DNA of 11,483 bases from Schleiferiaceae bacterium. GTDB lineage: Bacteria; Bacteroidota; Bacteroidia; Flavobacteriales; Schleiferiaceae. The notes beneath the pieces were generated by a model. The model saw nothing but the letters and a program-made list of their open reading frames with translations. It did no database searches and was not told where the DNA came from. Below, one piece after another: positions 1 through 5,625 of this stretch. The stretch is taken from the NCBI GenBank assembly GCA_023260615.1, contig JALQUY010000049.1, positions 1 to 11,483 of the forward strand. Reading direction: 5' to 3'. The first letter of the stretch is position 1; the number at the start of each line of letters is the position of its first letter. The position numbers were made by a program, and so were the translations under genes.

Positions 1-157
1 AGAAATCCGCCGATGCCGCAGCGATGTAGCGCTGCAAACTATCCCGCGAATACGGAGACGTACGCTGTCCAACCACCCAATGCGAAGGATCGTTCTCCCA
101 GCGCAGCAGGGCGTCCAAATCTCCGGGCTCCAAAGCCCGCAATCGGTAGCTTACCAT
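1..157 (-). CDS. GNAT family N-acetyltransferase, N-terminal fragment (3' end outside window)
   Basis: Reading the minus strand from an ATG at 157-155 gives about 52 residues with no stop before the window edge. The start MVSYRLRALEPGDLDALLRW, followed by WENDP, VVGQ and SPYSRDSL, is the usual opening of RimJ/RimL-type (Acetyltransf_3-like) GNAT proteins: a beta strand with R-L-R, then the L-x-x-x-D-x-D/L-x-x-L-x-x-W-x-N pattern. GNAT enzymes move an acetyl group from acetyl-CoA to an amine. The substrate cannot be told here because the acetyl-CoA-binding motif lies in the missing part. The ATG overlaps the dapF stop by 7 bases (151-157), so it is probably translated from the dapF mRNA. From memory, many Flavobacteriia have dapF next to a GNAT gene, often followed by mltG; the continuation lies outside this window. 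Family call fairly sure, function unknown. Confidence 0.75.
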   Translation of the reverse strand, partial: MVSYRLRALEPGDLDALLRWENDPSHWVVGQRTSPYSRDSLQRYIAAASADF

Positions 158-927
158 GGCCAAATGCCATCGTAGACATGGGTGGCGGGCCCTTTTAAGG
201 TGATACCGGTAAAACCGCCCTCCTGGGCTGAAAAACCCACTTCCAGAATGCCACCACGCGCTTGCAGGCGCACAGGAGATGACAAGGAATGGGTCTGATG
301 GAGGTACAGGGCTGCCGCAACCGCACCGGTTCCGCAACTCAAGGTCTCCGCTTCTACACCGCGTTCATAGGTCCGAATGGACCAGGCGTTGTCCTTCTGC
401 GACAGCCAGTTGATATTGCTGCCGTTTTGCGCCGCATACACACCGTAACGCAACGCAGGACCGTCCACGAGAACGGACACGTCCTCCACTTTGTCCACTT
501 CGAGGATGTGGTGTGGCGATCCGGTGTGCACAAACCAGCCGCCGTGCTGTTCCACGGCCAAAGTAGCGTCGGCAAAGTGTACCGTCACCCAGCCGTTTGG
601 ATCGATGTGCGCTTCATGCAGGCCATCGGCCGCCTCAAAGCGACAGGTTGTCCCCTCAAAAAGCTCATGGGCACGCGCAAAATGCACCGCACAGCGCGAA
701 CCATTGCCACACAAACTGCCAAGTTGTCCGTCTGCATTGTAGTAGTCCAAGTGAAAATCACTTTGCTCGCTGGGCCAAAGCACCATCAAGCCATCCGCTC
801 CAATGCCCGTATGTCGGGTGCATGCGTGCTGTACTAGGCCTACATCTAAGGATTCCCGCTCCCCAGATCCCATCAGCAGGATAAAATCGTTGCCGGTTCC
901 GTGGTATTTTGAAAATCGCTTGGCCAT
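151..927 (-). CDS. dapF: Diaminopimelate epimerase
   Basis: This enzyme interconverts LL- and meso-diaminopimelate without a cofactor, giving the precursor of lysine and of the peptidoglycan cross-link; it acts in the cytoplasm. With the ATG at 927 the protein has 258 residues, close to the family's usual 260-280. It opens MAKRFSKYHGTGNDFILL, where the G-T-x-N-D-F motif is the family's start. Both catalytic cysteines are visible: Cys73 in C-G-N-G-S-R-C and Cys198 in L-S-C-G-T-G-A. Other family blocks are G-I-G-A-D-G-L (41-47) and Y-N-A-D-G (63-67). The reading frame stays open upstream to 984, but those 19 extra residues precede the conserved start and would overlap the degP leader, so I reject them. 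No Shine-Dalgarno sequence precedes 927; TACTTTTA lies just upstream and resembles a Bacteroidota -7 box, suggesting a very short leader. It is divergent from degP and overlaps the GNAT gene downstream. Confidence 0.97.
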   Translation of the reverse strand: MAKRFSKYHGTGNDFILLMGSGERESLDVGLVQHACTRHTGIGADGLMVLWPSEQSDFHLDYYNADGQLGSLCGNGSRCAVHFARAHELFEGTTCRFEAADGLHEAHIDPNGWVTVHFADATLAVEQHGGWFVHTGSPHHILEVDKVEDVSVLVDGPALRYGVYAAQNGSNINWLSQKDNAWSIRTYERGVEAETLSCGTGAVAAALYLHQTHSLSSPVRLQARGGILEVGFSAQEGGFTGITLKGPATHVYDGIWPW

Positions 928-989
928 GCTGTAAAAGTAGGAAGTGGAATAGTTTTTGAAATTTGTCTTTCCGAATAAATCCAAGAACT
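928..989. promoter_or_regulatory. Divergent dapF/degP intergenic promoter region (approximate)
   Basis: These 62 bases separate the starts of dapF (minus) and degP (plus), so both promoters must lie here or extend into the coding ends. On the minus strand TACTTTTA ends a few bases before the dapF ATG. On the plus strand TAGTTTTTG (950-958) resembles TAnnTTTG with one extra T. I find no well-spaced TTG -33 partner for either. The assignment rests on geometry and partial matches only. Confidence 0.3.
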
Positions 990-2456
990 ATGAACCGCAA
1001 AAACCTTTTCATCGTGATCGCCGTGACCGCAGGCAGTGTGGGCGGTGGATTTTTAGGCGCCATGGCTTTCCAGGCCGAACGCGAATCCCAAACTTGGACT
1101 GAGCACAACCCGGTGGTCCAAACGCGATCGGAATCTCTAGCCGGCATCAGCACTTCGACCGACTTTTCGGCAGCCGCCGAGTCCGCGGTGCATTCGGTCG
1201 TTCACGTTAAAACTTCTGTCGAGCAGGGCTACACGATGAGCCCCTTCAATCCTTTCCATGACTTTTTCTTTGGGTTTGGCGAGCGCCAAATGCCCGAAAT
1301 GACGCCCCGCATCGTCCAAGGTTCGGGTTCGGGTGTCATTATTTCAGAAGACGGCTACATCGTCACCAACAACCACGTGGTAGACAAAGCCAAGGAAGTC
1401 AAGGTGTCCCTCAACGACGGCCGCGAATTCACCGCAGAAGTCATCGGCACCGACCCCACCACAGATTTGGCAGTTCTGAAGATCGACGCTAAAAAACTGC
1501 CTGCTCTCCCCTTTGGCAACAGCGACGACGTCAAATTGGGCGAATGGGTGTTGGCCGTGGGCAACCCCTTTAACCTCACCTCTACCGTGACCGCTGGCAT
1601 CATTTCCGCCAAGGGCCGCAGCATCAATATTATTGACAACCAGTCCGCCATTGAGGCCTTTATCCAAACGGATGCAGCCGTCAATCCCGGCAACAGCGGT
1701 GGCGCCTTGATTAATACCAGCGGTGAACTCATCGGCATTAACACCGCCATTTCTACGCGCTCCGGATCCTATGAAGGCTATTCCTTCGCAGTTCCTGCCA
1801 ACATCGCACGTAAAGTGGTGGATGACATGCTTCGCTTTGGCGTCGTCCAACGTGCCTACCTTGGGGTAAGCATCGCCGATGTCACTCCCGAACTCGCCAA
1901 AGAAATGAAGCTCGATGCCACCCAAGGGGTCTACCTCTCCGAGGTAGTCGACAACGGGGCCGCCAAAAAAGCGGGTATGGAAAAAGGCGACGTCATTGTG
2001 GGCGCAGGGGGCAAGACCATCAAGCGCAGCAGTGAATTGTTAGAAGTCATCGGCAGCCGTCGACCTGGCGACAAGTTGGACGTGACCGTCTTGCGCGACG
2101 GCAAGTCGAAGACCTTCAACGTGACACTCCGAAACCGAGAAGGCAACACGGACGTCATTAAAAAGGAAGATTTGGAGGAAATGCAGACGCTAGGCGCCAC
2201 CTTTGAAGCCTTGAGTCAGGAAGATCGGGGCCGCTATGGACTGCGCAGCGGTGTGAAGATTACCAATGTGGGCAACGGAAAGCTGAAAGAAGCGGGTGTC
2301 CCCAATGGTTTCATTCTCATCAAGTTGAACAACAGTCCTGTTAGCTCCCAGGACGATGTGCGCAAAATTCTTGGTCAGCTCAATCCCGGCGACGGCGTCC
2401 TCTTGCAGGGCTACCGCCCCGATGGCCGACCTGACTACTTTGCCTTCGGCCTCTAA
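990..2456 (+). CDS. degP: DegP/HtrA-family periplasmic serine protease with two PDZ domains
   Basis: A Do-type protease/chaperone that degrades or refolds damaged envelope proteins. The 488-residue protein starts at ATG 990; an in-frame TTG at 963 adds nine residues with no support. Residues 1-28 form a signal peptide or anchor: N-R-K, then a hydrophobic stretch rich in Gly/Ala ending near A-M-A-F. The trypsin-like domain covers about 60-280 with the full triad: His129 in T-N-N-H-V, Asp159 in T-T-D-L-A-V, and Ser236 in G-N-S-G-G-A-L. PDZ1 lies about 288-380 (R-A-Y-L-G-V-S; A-G-M-E-K-G-D-V-I) and a more divergent PDZ2 about 400-486. A Phe-rich insert after residue 83 (P-F-N-P-F-H-D-F-F-F-G-F) matches the LA-loop region of Bacteroidota homologues. 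It is monocistronic, divergent from dapF, with a strong terminator 21 bases after the stop. DegP, DegQ and DegS-like roles cannot be separated, but two PDZ domains argue against DegS. Confidence 0.96.
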   Translation: MNRKNLFIVIAVTAGSVGGGFLGAMAFQAERESQTWTEHNPVVQTRSESLAGISTSTDFSAAAESAVHSVVHVKTSVEQGYTMSPFNPFHDFFFGFGERQMPEMTPRIVQGSGSGVIISEDGYIVTNNHVVDKAKEVKVSLNDGREFTAEVIGTDPTTDLAVLKIDAKKLPALPFGNSDDVKLGEWVLAVGNPFNLTSTVTAGIISAKGRSINIIDNQSAIEAFIQTDAAVNPGNSGGALINTSGELIGINTAISTRSGSYEGYSFAVPANIARKVVDDMLRFGVVQRAYLGVSIADVTPELAKEMKLDATQGVYLSEVVDNGAAKKAGMEKGDVIVGAGGKTIKRSSELLEVIGSRRPGDKLDVTVLRDGKSKTFNVTLRNREGNTDVIKKEDLEEMQTLGATFEALSQEDRGRYGLRSGVKITNVGNGKLKEAGVPNGFILIKLNNSPVSSQDDVRKILGQLNPGDGVLLQGYRPDGRPDYFAFGL

Positions 2457-2477
2457 GCTTTTGAATCTAAAACCTCT

Positions 2478-2512
2478 AGCCCACCTCGGACACCGGGGTG
2501 GGCTTTTTTTTT
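2478..2512 (+). terminator. Rho-independent terminator of degP
   Basis: A 12-base-pair stem (2478-2489 paired with 2493-2504, one T-G wobble at 2486/2496) closes on a three-base loop ACA and runs straight into nine T residues (2504-2512). It lies 21 bases after the degP stop. The stem is GC-rich, so this is a textbook intrinsic terminator, and it insulates degP from the GAPDH gene downstream. Confidence 0.95.
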
Positions 2513-2519
2513 GGCATTT

Positions 2520-2561
2520 TACTTGGGAACTAAGTGTCAAAATCACACCAAGTATTTTGAC
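2520..2561. promoter_or_regulatory. Two interlocked inverted repeats upstream of the GAPDH promoter (candidate operator)
   Basis: Two perfect dyads interleave here. TACTTGG (2520-2526) matches CCAAGTA (2548-2554), and GTCAAAAT (2536-2543) matches ATTTTGAC (2554-2561). They lie in AT-rich DNA between the degP terminator and the GAPDH -33 box, about 50-90 bases upstream of it. The 8+10+8 spacing of the second dyad is typical of a dimeric regulator's site. That position would suit an activator, or a site for an unseen transcript. No regulator is identified. Confidence 0.3.
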
Positions 2562-2613
2562 CTAAAAACCTATTTATTAGCCACTTACAGCATATAAATT
2601 CTTGAATATTTGG

Positions 2614-2644
2614 TTGGCCCTCCATCAGGTGCCCAATACCTTTG
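2614..2644 (+). promoter_or_regulatory. Bacteroidota-type promoter of the GAPDH gene (-33 TTG, -7 TACCTTTG)
   Basis: TACCTTTG at 2637-2644 is an exact match to TAnnTTTG, the -7 element recognised by the Bacteroidota primary sigma factor. A TTG at 2614-2616 sits 20 bases upstream, within the usual -33 spacing. Transcription would then begin near 2650, leaving a leader of about 20 bases before the ATG at 2672. There is no Shine-Dalgarno sequence. Confidence 0.65.
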
Positions 2645-2671
2645 TAGCACAACCTTTCAATCACTCCCTTG

Positions 2672-4123
2672 ATGAATCCTACGCTCGAATCCTACACCCT
2701 TTCGGTGTCCGAGCGCGTCAAAAACGAAAAGGCCGCCACCGCTTTGATCAAGTTGGTTGGCGACCTTTTTTTTGACCGCAATGTCCGTGCTGTCCTCTAC
2801 CGCCAACCTTTGGTGGACCAGCGTCCCTCCGAAATGCTTCAAGCCCACGTGCACGCCTCCATCATGGCAGGCGAATCCCTGAGCATCAACGACACCTTGG
2901 CTATAGCGGAAGCGCTCACGGCCAGTAAAGTCCAGAACGCAAGCGTCGATATTGGCCGTTTGGCCACGGAATGGAAGCGTGAGGCCGGCGTGTATTTGAA
3001 CCGAAAGGCCTTCCTGGACGCCAAACTCCGCGGCTACTGCAACGGTGACAACCCCAACACCGATCCCGTGGACGTGGTTCTCTATGGATTTGGCCGAATT
3101 GGCCGCCTCGTCGCTCGTGAACTCATCGCCCAAGAAGGCCGCGGCACCCAGCTTCGCCTCCGCGCCATCGTCGCCCGAGGTAGCGACCCCATGTCCCTGG
3201 AAAAGCGTGCCTCCCTCCTACGTGTAGATTCCATTCACGGCTCCTTCCCAGGGACCGTTGAAGCGGACCACGAGCGTCAGCAGTTGATTATTAACGGCCG
3301 CCCCGTAGCCATCGTCTCCGCGGATGCCCCAGAAGACATCGACTACGAAGCTTTGGGCATTCAAAACGCCCTCGTGGTGGACAACACCGGCGCCTTCCGG
3401 GACAAAGAAGCCTTGAGCCGGCATTTGGCCTCCAAAGGCATTGCCAAAGTTTTGCTGACGGCACCCGGCAAGGGTGTGCCGAATATTGTTTTTGGCGTCA
3501 ACCACATGGGCGAGCACCAAAACAACGCCATTCAATCAGCTGCATCTTGCACCACCAACGCGATCACCCCCGTTCTCAAGGTGATTCAAGACCAATTTGG
3601 CATCGTCCAAGGGCATATCGAAACCATTCACGCCTACACGAACGACCAAAATTTGGTCGACAACATGCATAAAAAATACCGCCGTGGACGCGCAGCAGCC
3701 GTTAACATGGTCATCACCGAAACGGGCGCCGGCCAAGCCGTCGACAAAGCCATTCCCGGCTTAGGCAGCAAACTCACGAGCAACGCCATTCGCGTTCCCG
3801 TGCCCAACGGCTCACTGGCCATTTTGAAACTAAACTTGGAAAAAGCCACCGACCGCGACGGATTGAATGCCGCCCTCAAAGCGGCCGCTTTCAGCGGGCC
3901 CCTGGTGGAACAAATCAAGTACTCCGTCAGCCCCGAATTGGTTTCCAGCGACATAGTCGGCGATTCCTGCTGCTCCATCTTTGATAGCGAGGCCACCATC
4001 GTCCACAGCGATGGTAAAAACGTGGTACTCTACGTTTGGTACGACAACGAATACGGCTATACGCGCCAAGTTATGCGCCTCGCTAAGCACATGGCGGGCG
4101 TTCGACGGAAATCCTACTATTGA
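2672..4123 (+). CDS. gap: Glyceraldehyde-3-phosphate dehydrogenase, long form with N-terminal extension
   Basis: Catalyses reversible oxidative phosphorylation of glyceraldehyde 3-phosphate in glycolysis/gluconeogenesis. The protein is 483 residues, against about 335 for ordinary GAPDH. Residues 1-130 are an extra, probably helical region (L-x-Y-R-Q-P-L near 42-47) that I recall in Bacteroidota long-form GAPDHs but cannot assign a role. The Rossmann part starts with Y-G-F-G-R-I-G-R (138-145). The catalytic site has Cys293 in A-S-C-T-T-N and His320 in H-A-Y-T-N-D-Q-N. The C-terminal signature is W-Y-D-N-E-Y-G-Y (456-463). The Asp that normally ends the second strand (I-N-D) and grips the NAD ribose is absent: the segment reads R-A-I-V-A-R-G (164-170). 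The canonical Pro of I-I-P-T-S-T is Ile348. Both changes hint at altered NAD/NADP preference (inference). Start: ATG 2672, not the adjoining in-frame TTG at 2669. It has its own promoter and appears monocistronic. Confidence 0.95.
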   Translation: MNPTLESYTLSVSERVKNEKAATALIKLVGDLFFDRNVRAVLYRQPLVDQRPSEMLQAHVHASIMAGESLSINDTLAIAEALTASKVQNASVDIGRLATEWKREAGVYLNRKAFLDAKLRGYCNGDNPNTDPVDVVLYGFGRIGRLVARELIAQEGRGTQLRLRAIVARGSDPMSLEKRASLLRVDSIHGSFPGTVEADHERQQLIINGRPVAIVSADAPEDIDYEALGIQNALVVDNTGAFRDKEALSRHLASKGIAKVLLTAPGKGVPNIVFGVNHMGEHQNNAIQSAASCTTNAITPVLKVIQDQFGIVQGHIETIHAYTNDQNLVDNMHKKYRRGRAAAVNMVITETGAGQAVDKAIPGLGSKLTSNAIRVPVPNGSLAILKLNLEKATDRDGLNAALKAAAFSGPLVEQIKYSVSPELVSSDIVGDSCCSIFDSEATIVHSDGKNVVLYVWYDNEYGYTRQVMRLAKHMAGVRRKSYY

Positions 4124-4130
4124 GCTGCGC

Positions 4131-4156
4131 GCAGCGCCCGATGAAACGGGCGCTGC
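4131..4156 (+). terminator. GC-rich hairpin just after the gap stop (possible terminator or mRNA 3' stabiliser)
   Basis: GCAGCGCCCG (4131-4140) pairs perfectly with CGGGCGCTGC (4147-4156) around the loop ATGAAA. It begins 8 bases after the gap stop. No T tract follows (the next bases are ACTTGCTCAG), so it is not a classical intrinsic terminator. It could protect the 3' end of the gap mRNA, terminate weakly, or be part of the repeat family that fills this intergenic stretch. The overlapping palindrome 4124-4135 offers an alternative fold. Confidence 0.4.
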
Positions 4157-4165
4157 ACTTGCTCA

Positions 4166-4195
4166 GCTAGAGGCTAGAGGGCTAAAGGGCTAGTG
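4166..4195 (+). repeat. Short tandem GCTAGAG-type units
   Basis: Four degenerate units follow with a 7-8 base period: GCTAGAG (4166), GCTAGAG (4173), GCTAAAG (4181) and GCTAGTG (4189). Related GGCTAGAG/GGCTAGG strings occur on the opposite strand near 4331-4349, so this tract and the 27-base units form a loose inverted arrangement around the AT-richer middle. Confidence 0.55.
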
Positions 4196-4281
4196 CTTAG
4201 CACAGCAACGGAAAGTCCCGGCGCGCAGCGAAGATCCACCACAAAGTTTAAGGGTAAAAGAGATTAAGCGTTTAAGCGAAA

Positions 4282-4335
4282 AGCTACAGCGCGAAGCGCG
4301 TGCTCTCTAGCTACAGGGCGCAGCCCGAGCTCTCT
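4282..4335 (+). repeat. Two tandem 27-base units, each with a 4-bp hairpin
   Basis: Unit 1 (4282-4308) and unit 2 (4309-4335) abut and match at 23 of 27 positions, both starting AGCTACAG and ending GCTCTCT. Each holds a small hairpin: GCGC-GAA-GCGC (4289-4299) and GGGC-GCA-GCCC (4316-4326). Two of the four differences (4290/4317 and 4298/4325) are a matched C-G to G-C swap that keeps the stem paired; the others lie in the loop and just outside it. A third, decayed copy (AGCCACC...) may continue to 4355. Confidence 0.7.
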
Positions 4336-4361
4336 AGCCACCTAGCCCTCCAGCTAATTCT

Positions 4362-4369
4362 TATCTTCG
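4362..4369 (+). promoter_or_regulatory. Possible -7 element of tcdA (TATCTTCG)
   Basis: TATCTTCG differs at one base from TAnnTTTG and ends 7 bases before the tcdA ATG at 4377, so transcription would start almost at the start codon. I see no TTG at the -33 spacing, because that position falls in the repeat units. Low confidence. Confidence 0.3.
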
Positions 4370-4376
4370 CGCCCGT

Positions 4377-5105
4377 ATGACTCCGCATTGGCTCGAACGT
4401 ACTGAACTCCTCATTGGCCCAGACGCTATTGAGCGCTTGCAAAAGGCGCATGTTCTGGTGGTGGGATTGGGAGGCGTAGGCAGTTTTGCCGTGGAATTTT
4501 TGGCCCGCTCCGGTGTGGGCACCCTCACGCTCGTCGACGGCGATGTGGTAGATCCTACCAACCGCAACCGCCAGTTGCAGGCCCTTTCCTCCACACATGG
4601 ACAGAAAAAGGCGGCCTTATTGGAGGCACGCGTGAAGGACATCAACCCGGACGTGGTGGTGCATACCCATGACGAATTCTTGACGCCCGAAGCCATGCGC
4701 GCACTGATTAGTCAGCCGGGATTTGATTTCGCATTGGATTGCATAGACAGTGTGCAGCCCAAATTGAATTTCATCGTGACGGCACTTCAGGCCAAATTGC
4801 CTTTTATTTCGTCCATGGGCGCAGGGGGACGTTTGGACCCCAGCAAGATTCAGATTGCGAAGTTGGAGCGCAGTTACAATTGCCCCTTCGCGAAGCACAT
4901 TCGGAAGCGTTTGGGCCGAGAGTATAAGATCAAAAAGGGCTTTCCAGTGATTTTTTCCACTGAGTTGGCGAATCCCGAGTCGGTGCGTTTGACGGACGGC
5001 AGCAATTTCAAAAAGTCCTTTTACGGGACCTCAGCGTGGATTCCTGCGGCCTTTGGTTTGCATGCCGCTTCCTACGCGGTTCGCAAACTTACTGGGCTCC
5101 TCTGA
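4377..5105 (+). CDS. tcdA: tRNA threonylcarbamoyladenosine dehydratase (TcdA/CsdL, ThiF-E1 family)
   Basis: Uses ATP to cyclise the t6A base at position 37 of ANN-decoding tRNAs to ct6A. The 242-residue protein is one E1-like adenylation domain. Visible features: an opening H-W-L-E-R-T-E-L-L-I-G (4-14) typical of TcdA; the nucleotide-binding G-L-G-G-V-G-S (30-36); Asp54 in L-V-D-G-D; N-R-N-R-Q (62-66); D-C-I-D-S-V (121-126); S-M-G-A-G-G-R-L-D-P (TcdA usually reads G-A-G-G-K/R-x-D-P); and N-C-P-F-A-K-H-I-R-K-R. Plain ThiF and MoeB carry zinc-binding Cys pairs and a different C-terminus, not seen here. Length is somewhat below E. coli TcdA (about 268), as in Bacteroidota homologues. It stands alone and converges on lrp, with the two stops only 4 bases apart and no terminator between. 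Confidence 0.93.
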   Translation: MTPHWLERTELLIGPDAIERLQKAHVLVVGLGGVGSFAVEFLARSGVGTLTLVDGDVVDPTNRNRQLQALSSTHGQKKAALLEARVKDINPDVVVHTHDEFLTPEAMRALISQPGFDFALDCIDSVQPKLNFIVTALQAKLPFISSMGAGGRLDPSKIQIAKLERSYNCPFAKHIRKRLGREYKIKKGFPVIFSTELANPESVRLTDGSNFKKSFYGTSAWIPAAFGLHAASYAVRKLTGLL

Positions 5106-5109
5106 GCGT

Positions 5110-5610
5110 TCAAGCCTCTTCTCCCGCGGCAGGCAACTCGTCTAGAATACTGGCAAGCAAAGACTTGCTGCTGTTGATGCACTCTTCCAAAGCGATCATG
5201 GTTTCCGTGTTAGTTACACCCGGAATATCGCTGATTTTGAAGATGATGTCTTTGGCGTGCTTGGTGTCCGTACAGCGGATTTTGGCGAAAATACCAAAGC
5301 GGCCAGTGGCGATATGCGCCACAGTGACTTCGGGAATGGCTTGAAGCGCCACGATGACATCGTGCGTGCTGGAGGTCTTGCTCAGGTAAATGCCCACAAA
5401 GGCGATGAAGCCGTAGCCTAGTTGCTCGTAATCGAGCTGGAGACTGGCGCCGCGGATGATGCCCGCCTTCTCCATTTTCTTCACGCGGACGTGCACGGTA
5501 CCGGGAGAGACTTGCAGGTCCTTGGCGATGTCCGTGTAGGTTTTGCGCGCGTCCTCGAGGAGGTGACGAAGAATTTCTTTATCCGTTCGGTCCAATTTGT
5601 AGGTCTCCAT
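5110..5610 (-). CDS. Lrp/AsnC family transcriptional regulator
   Basis: A small (166-residue) feast/famine regulator, probably an octamer or dimer-of-dimers that senses an amino acid. The N-terminus holds the AsnC-type helix-turn-helix (about 5-55): L-D-R-T-D-K-E-I-L-R, then D-A-R-K-T-Y-T-D-I-A, then the recognition helix S-P-G-T-V-H-V-R-V-K-K-M and G-I-I-R-G. The RAM ligand-binding domain follows (about 65-145), with G-I-Y-L, H-I-A-T-G-R-F-G-I-F-A-K and the typical I-x-x-I-P-G-V-T-x-T-E-T. A 20-residue acidic tail closes it. The start ATG at 5608-5610 lies 15 bases after the gcvT stop on the same strand, so the two are probably co-transcribed. E. coli Lrp is an activator of the gcv operon, so glycine/one-carbon regulation is a reasonable guess, but not shown here. 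Confidence 0.93.
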   Translation of the reverse strand: METYKLDRTDKEILRHLLEDARKTYTDIAKDLQVSPGTVHVRVKKMEKAGIIRGASLQLDYEQLGYGFIAFVGIYLSKTSSTHDVIVALQAIPEVTVAHIATGRFGIFAKIRCTDTKHAKDIIFKISDIPGVTNTETMIALEECINSSKSLLASILDELPAAGEEA

Positions 5611-5625
5611 AGTTCAAAAAGGGCC

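Larger units (their letters stand above)
4124..4376. other. Repeat- and hairpin-rich intergenic region between gap and tcdA
   Basis: No open frame here resembles a protein, and I see no tRNA. The stretch is unlike the rest of the window. It contains a 12-base palindrome GCTGCGCGCAGC (4124-4135) directly after the gap stop, and a 10-bp hairpin (4131-4156). GCTAGAG-type units follow (4166-4195), then the odd palindrome GTGCTTAGCAC (4193-4203). GCGCGCAGCG occurs at 4127 and again at 4221. A TTTAAGGG/TTAAGCG/TTTAAGCG series occupies about 4247-4278, and two 27-base tandem units lie at 4282-4335. It resembles genome-wide repetitive intergenic filler, but that needs the genome to confirm. Confidence 0.6.

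Noticed and set aside
289..837. Plus-strand open frame of 182 codons opposite dapF
   Set aside because: dapF has all family motifs on the minus strand. This frame shows no conserved motif and no plausible promoter or neighbour.
928..984. Upstream extension of dapF to an ATG at 984
   Set aside because: The family's conserved opening (K-Y-H-G-T-G-N-D-F) begins just after the ATG at 927; the extra 19 residues have no support and would fill the divergent promoter region.
1344..1925. Minus-strand open frame of 193 codons inside degP
   Set aside because: Gly/Val/Asp-rich low-information translation opposite the highly conserved protease domain: a shadow of degP.
4282..4335. CRISPR array
   Set aside because: The two 27-base units abut with no unique spacer between them, and there is no cas gene nearby.
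4124..4376. tRNA or small structured RNA gene in the gap-tcdA spacer
   Set aside because: I could not find a cloverleaf with T-loop and anticodon arm. The hairpins are short and repeat-like, so a repeat explanation is simpler.
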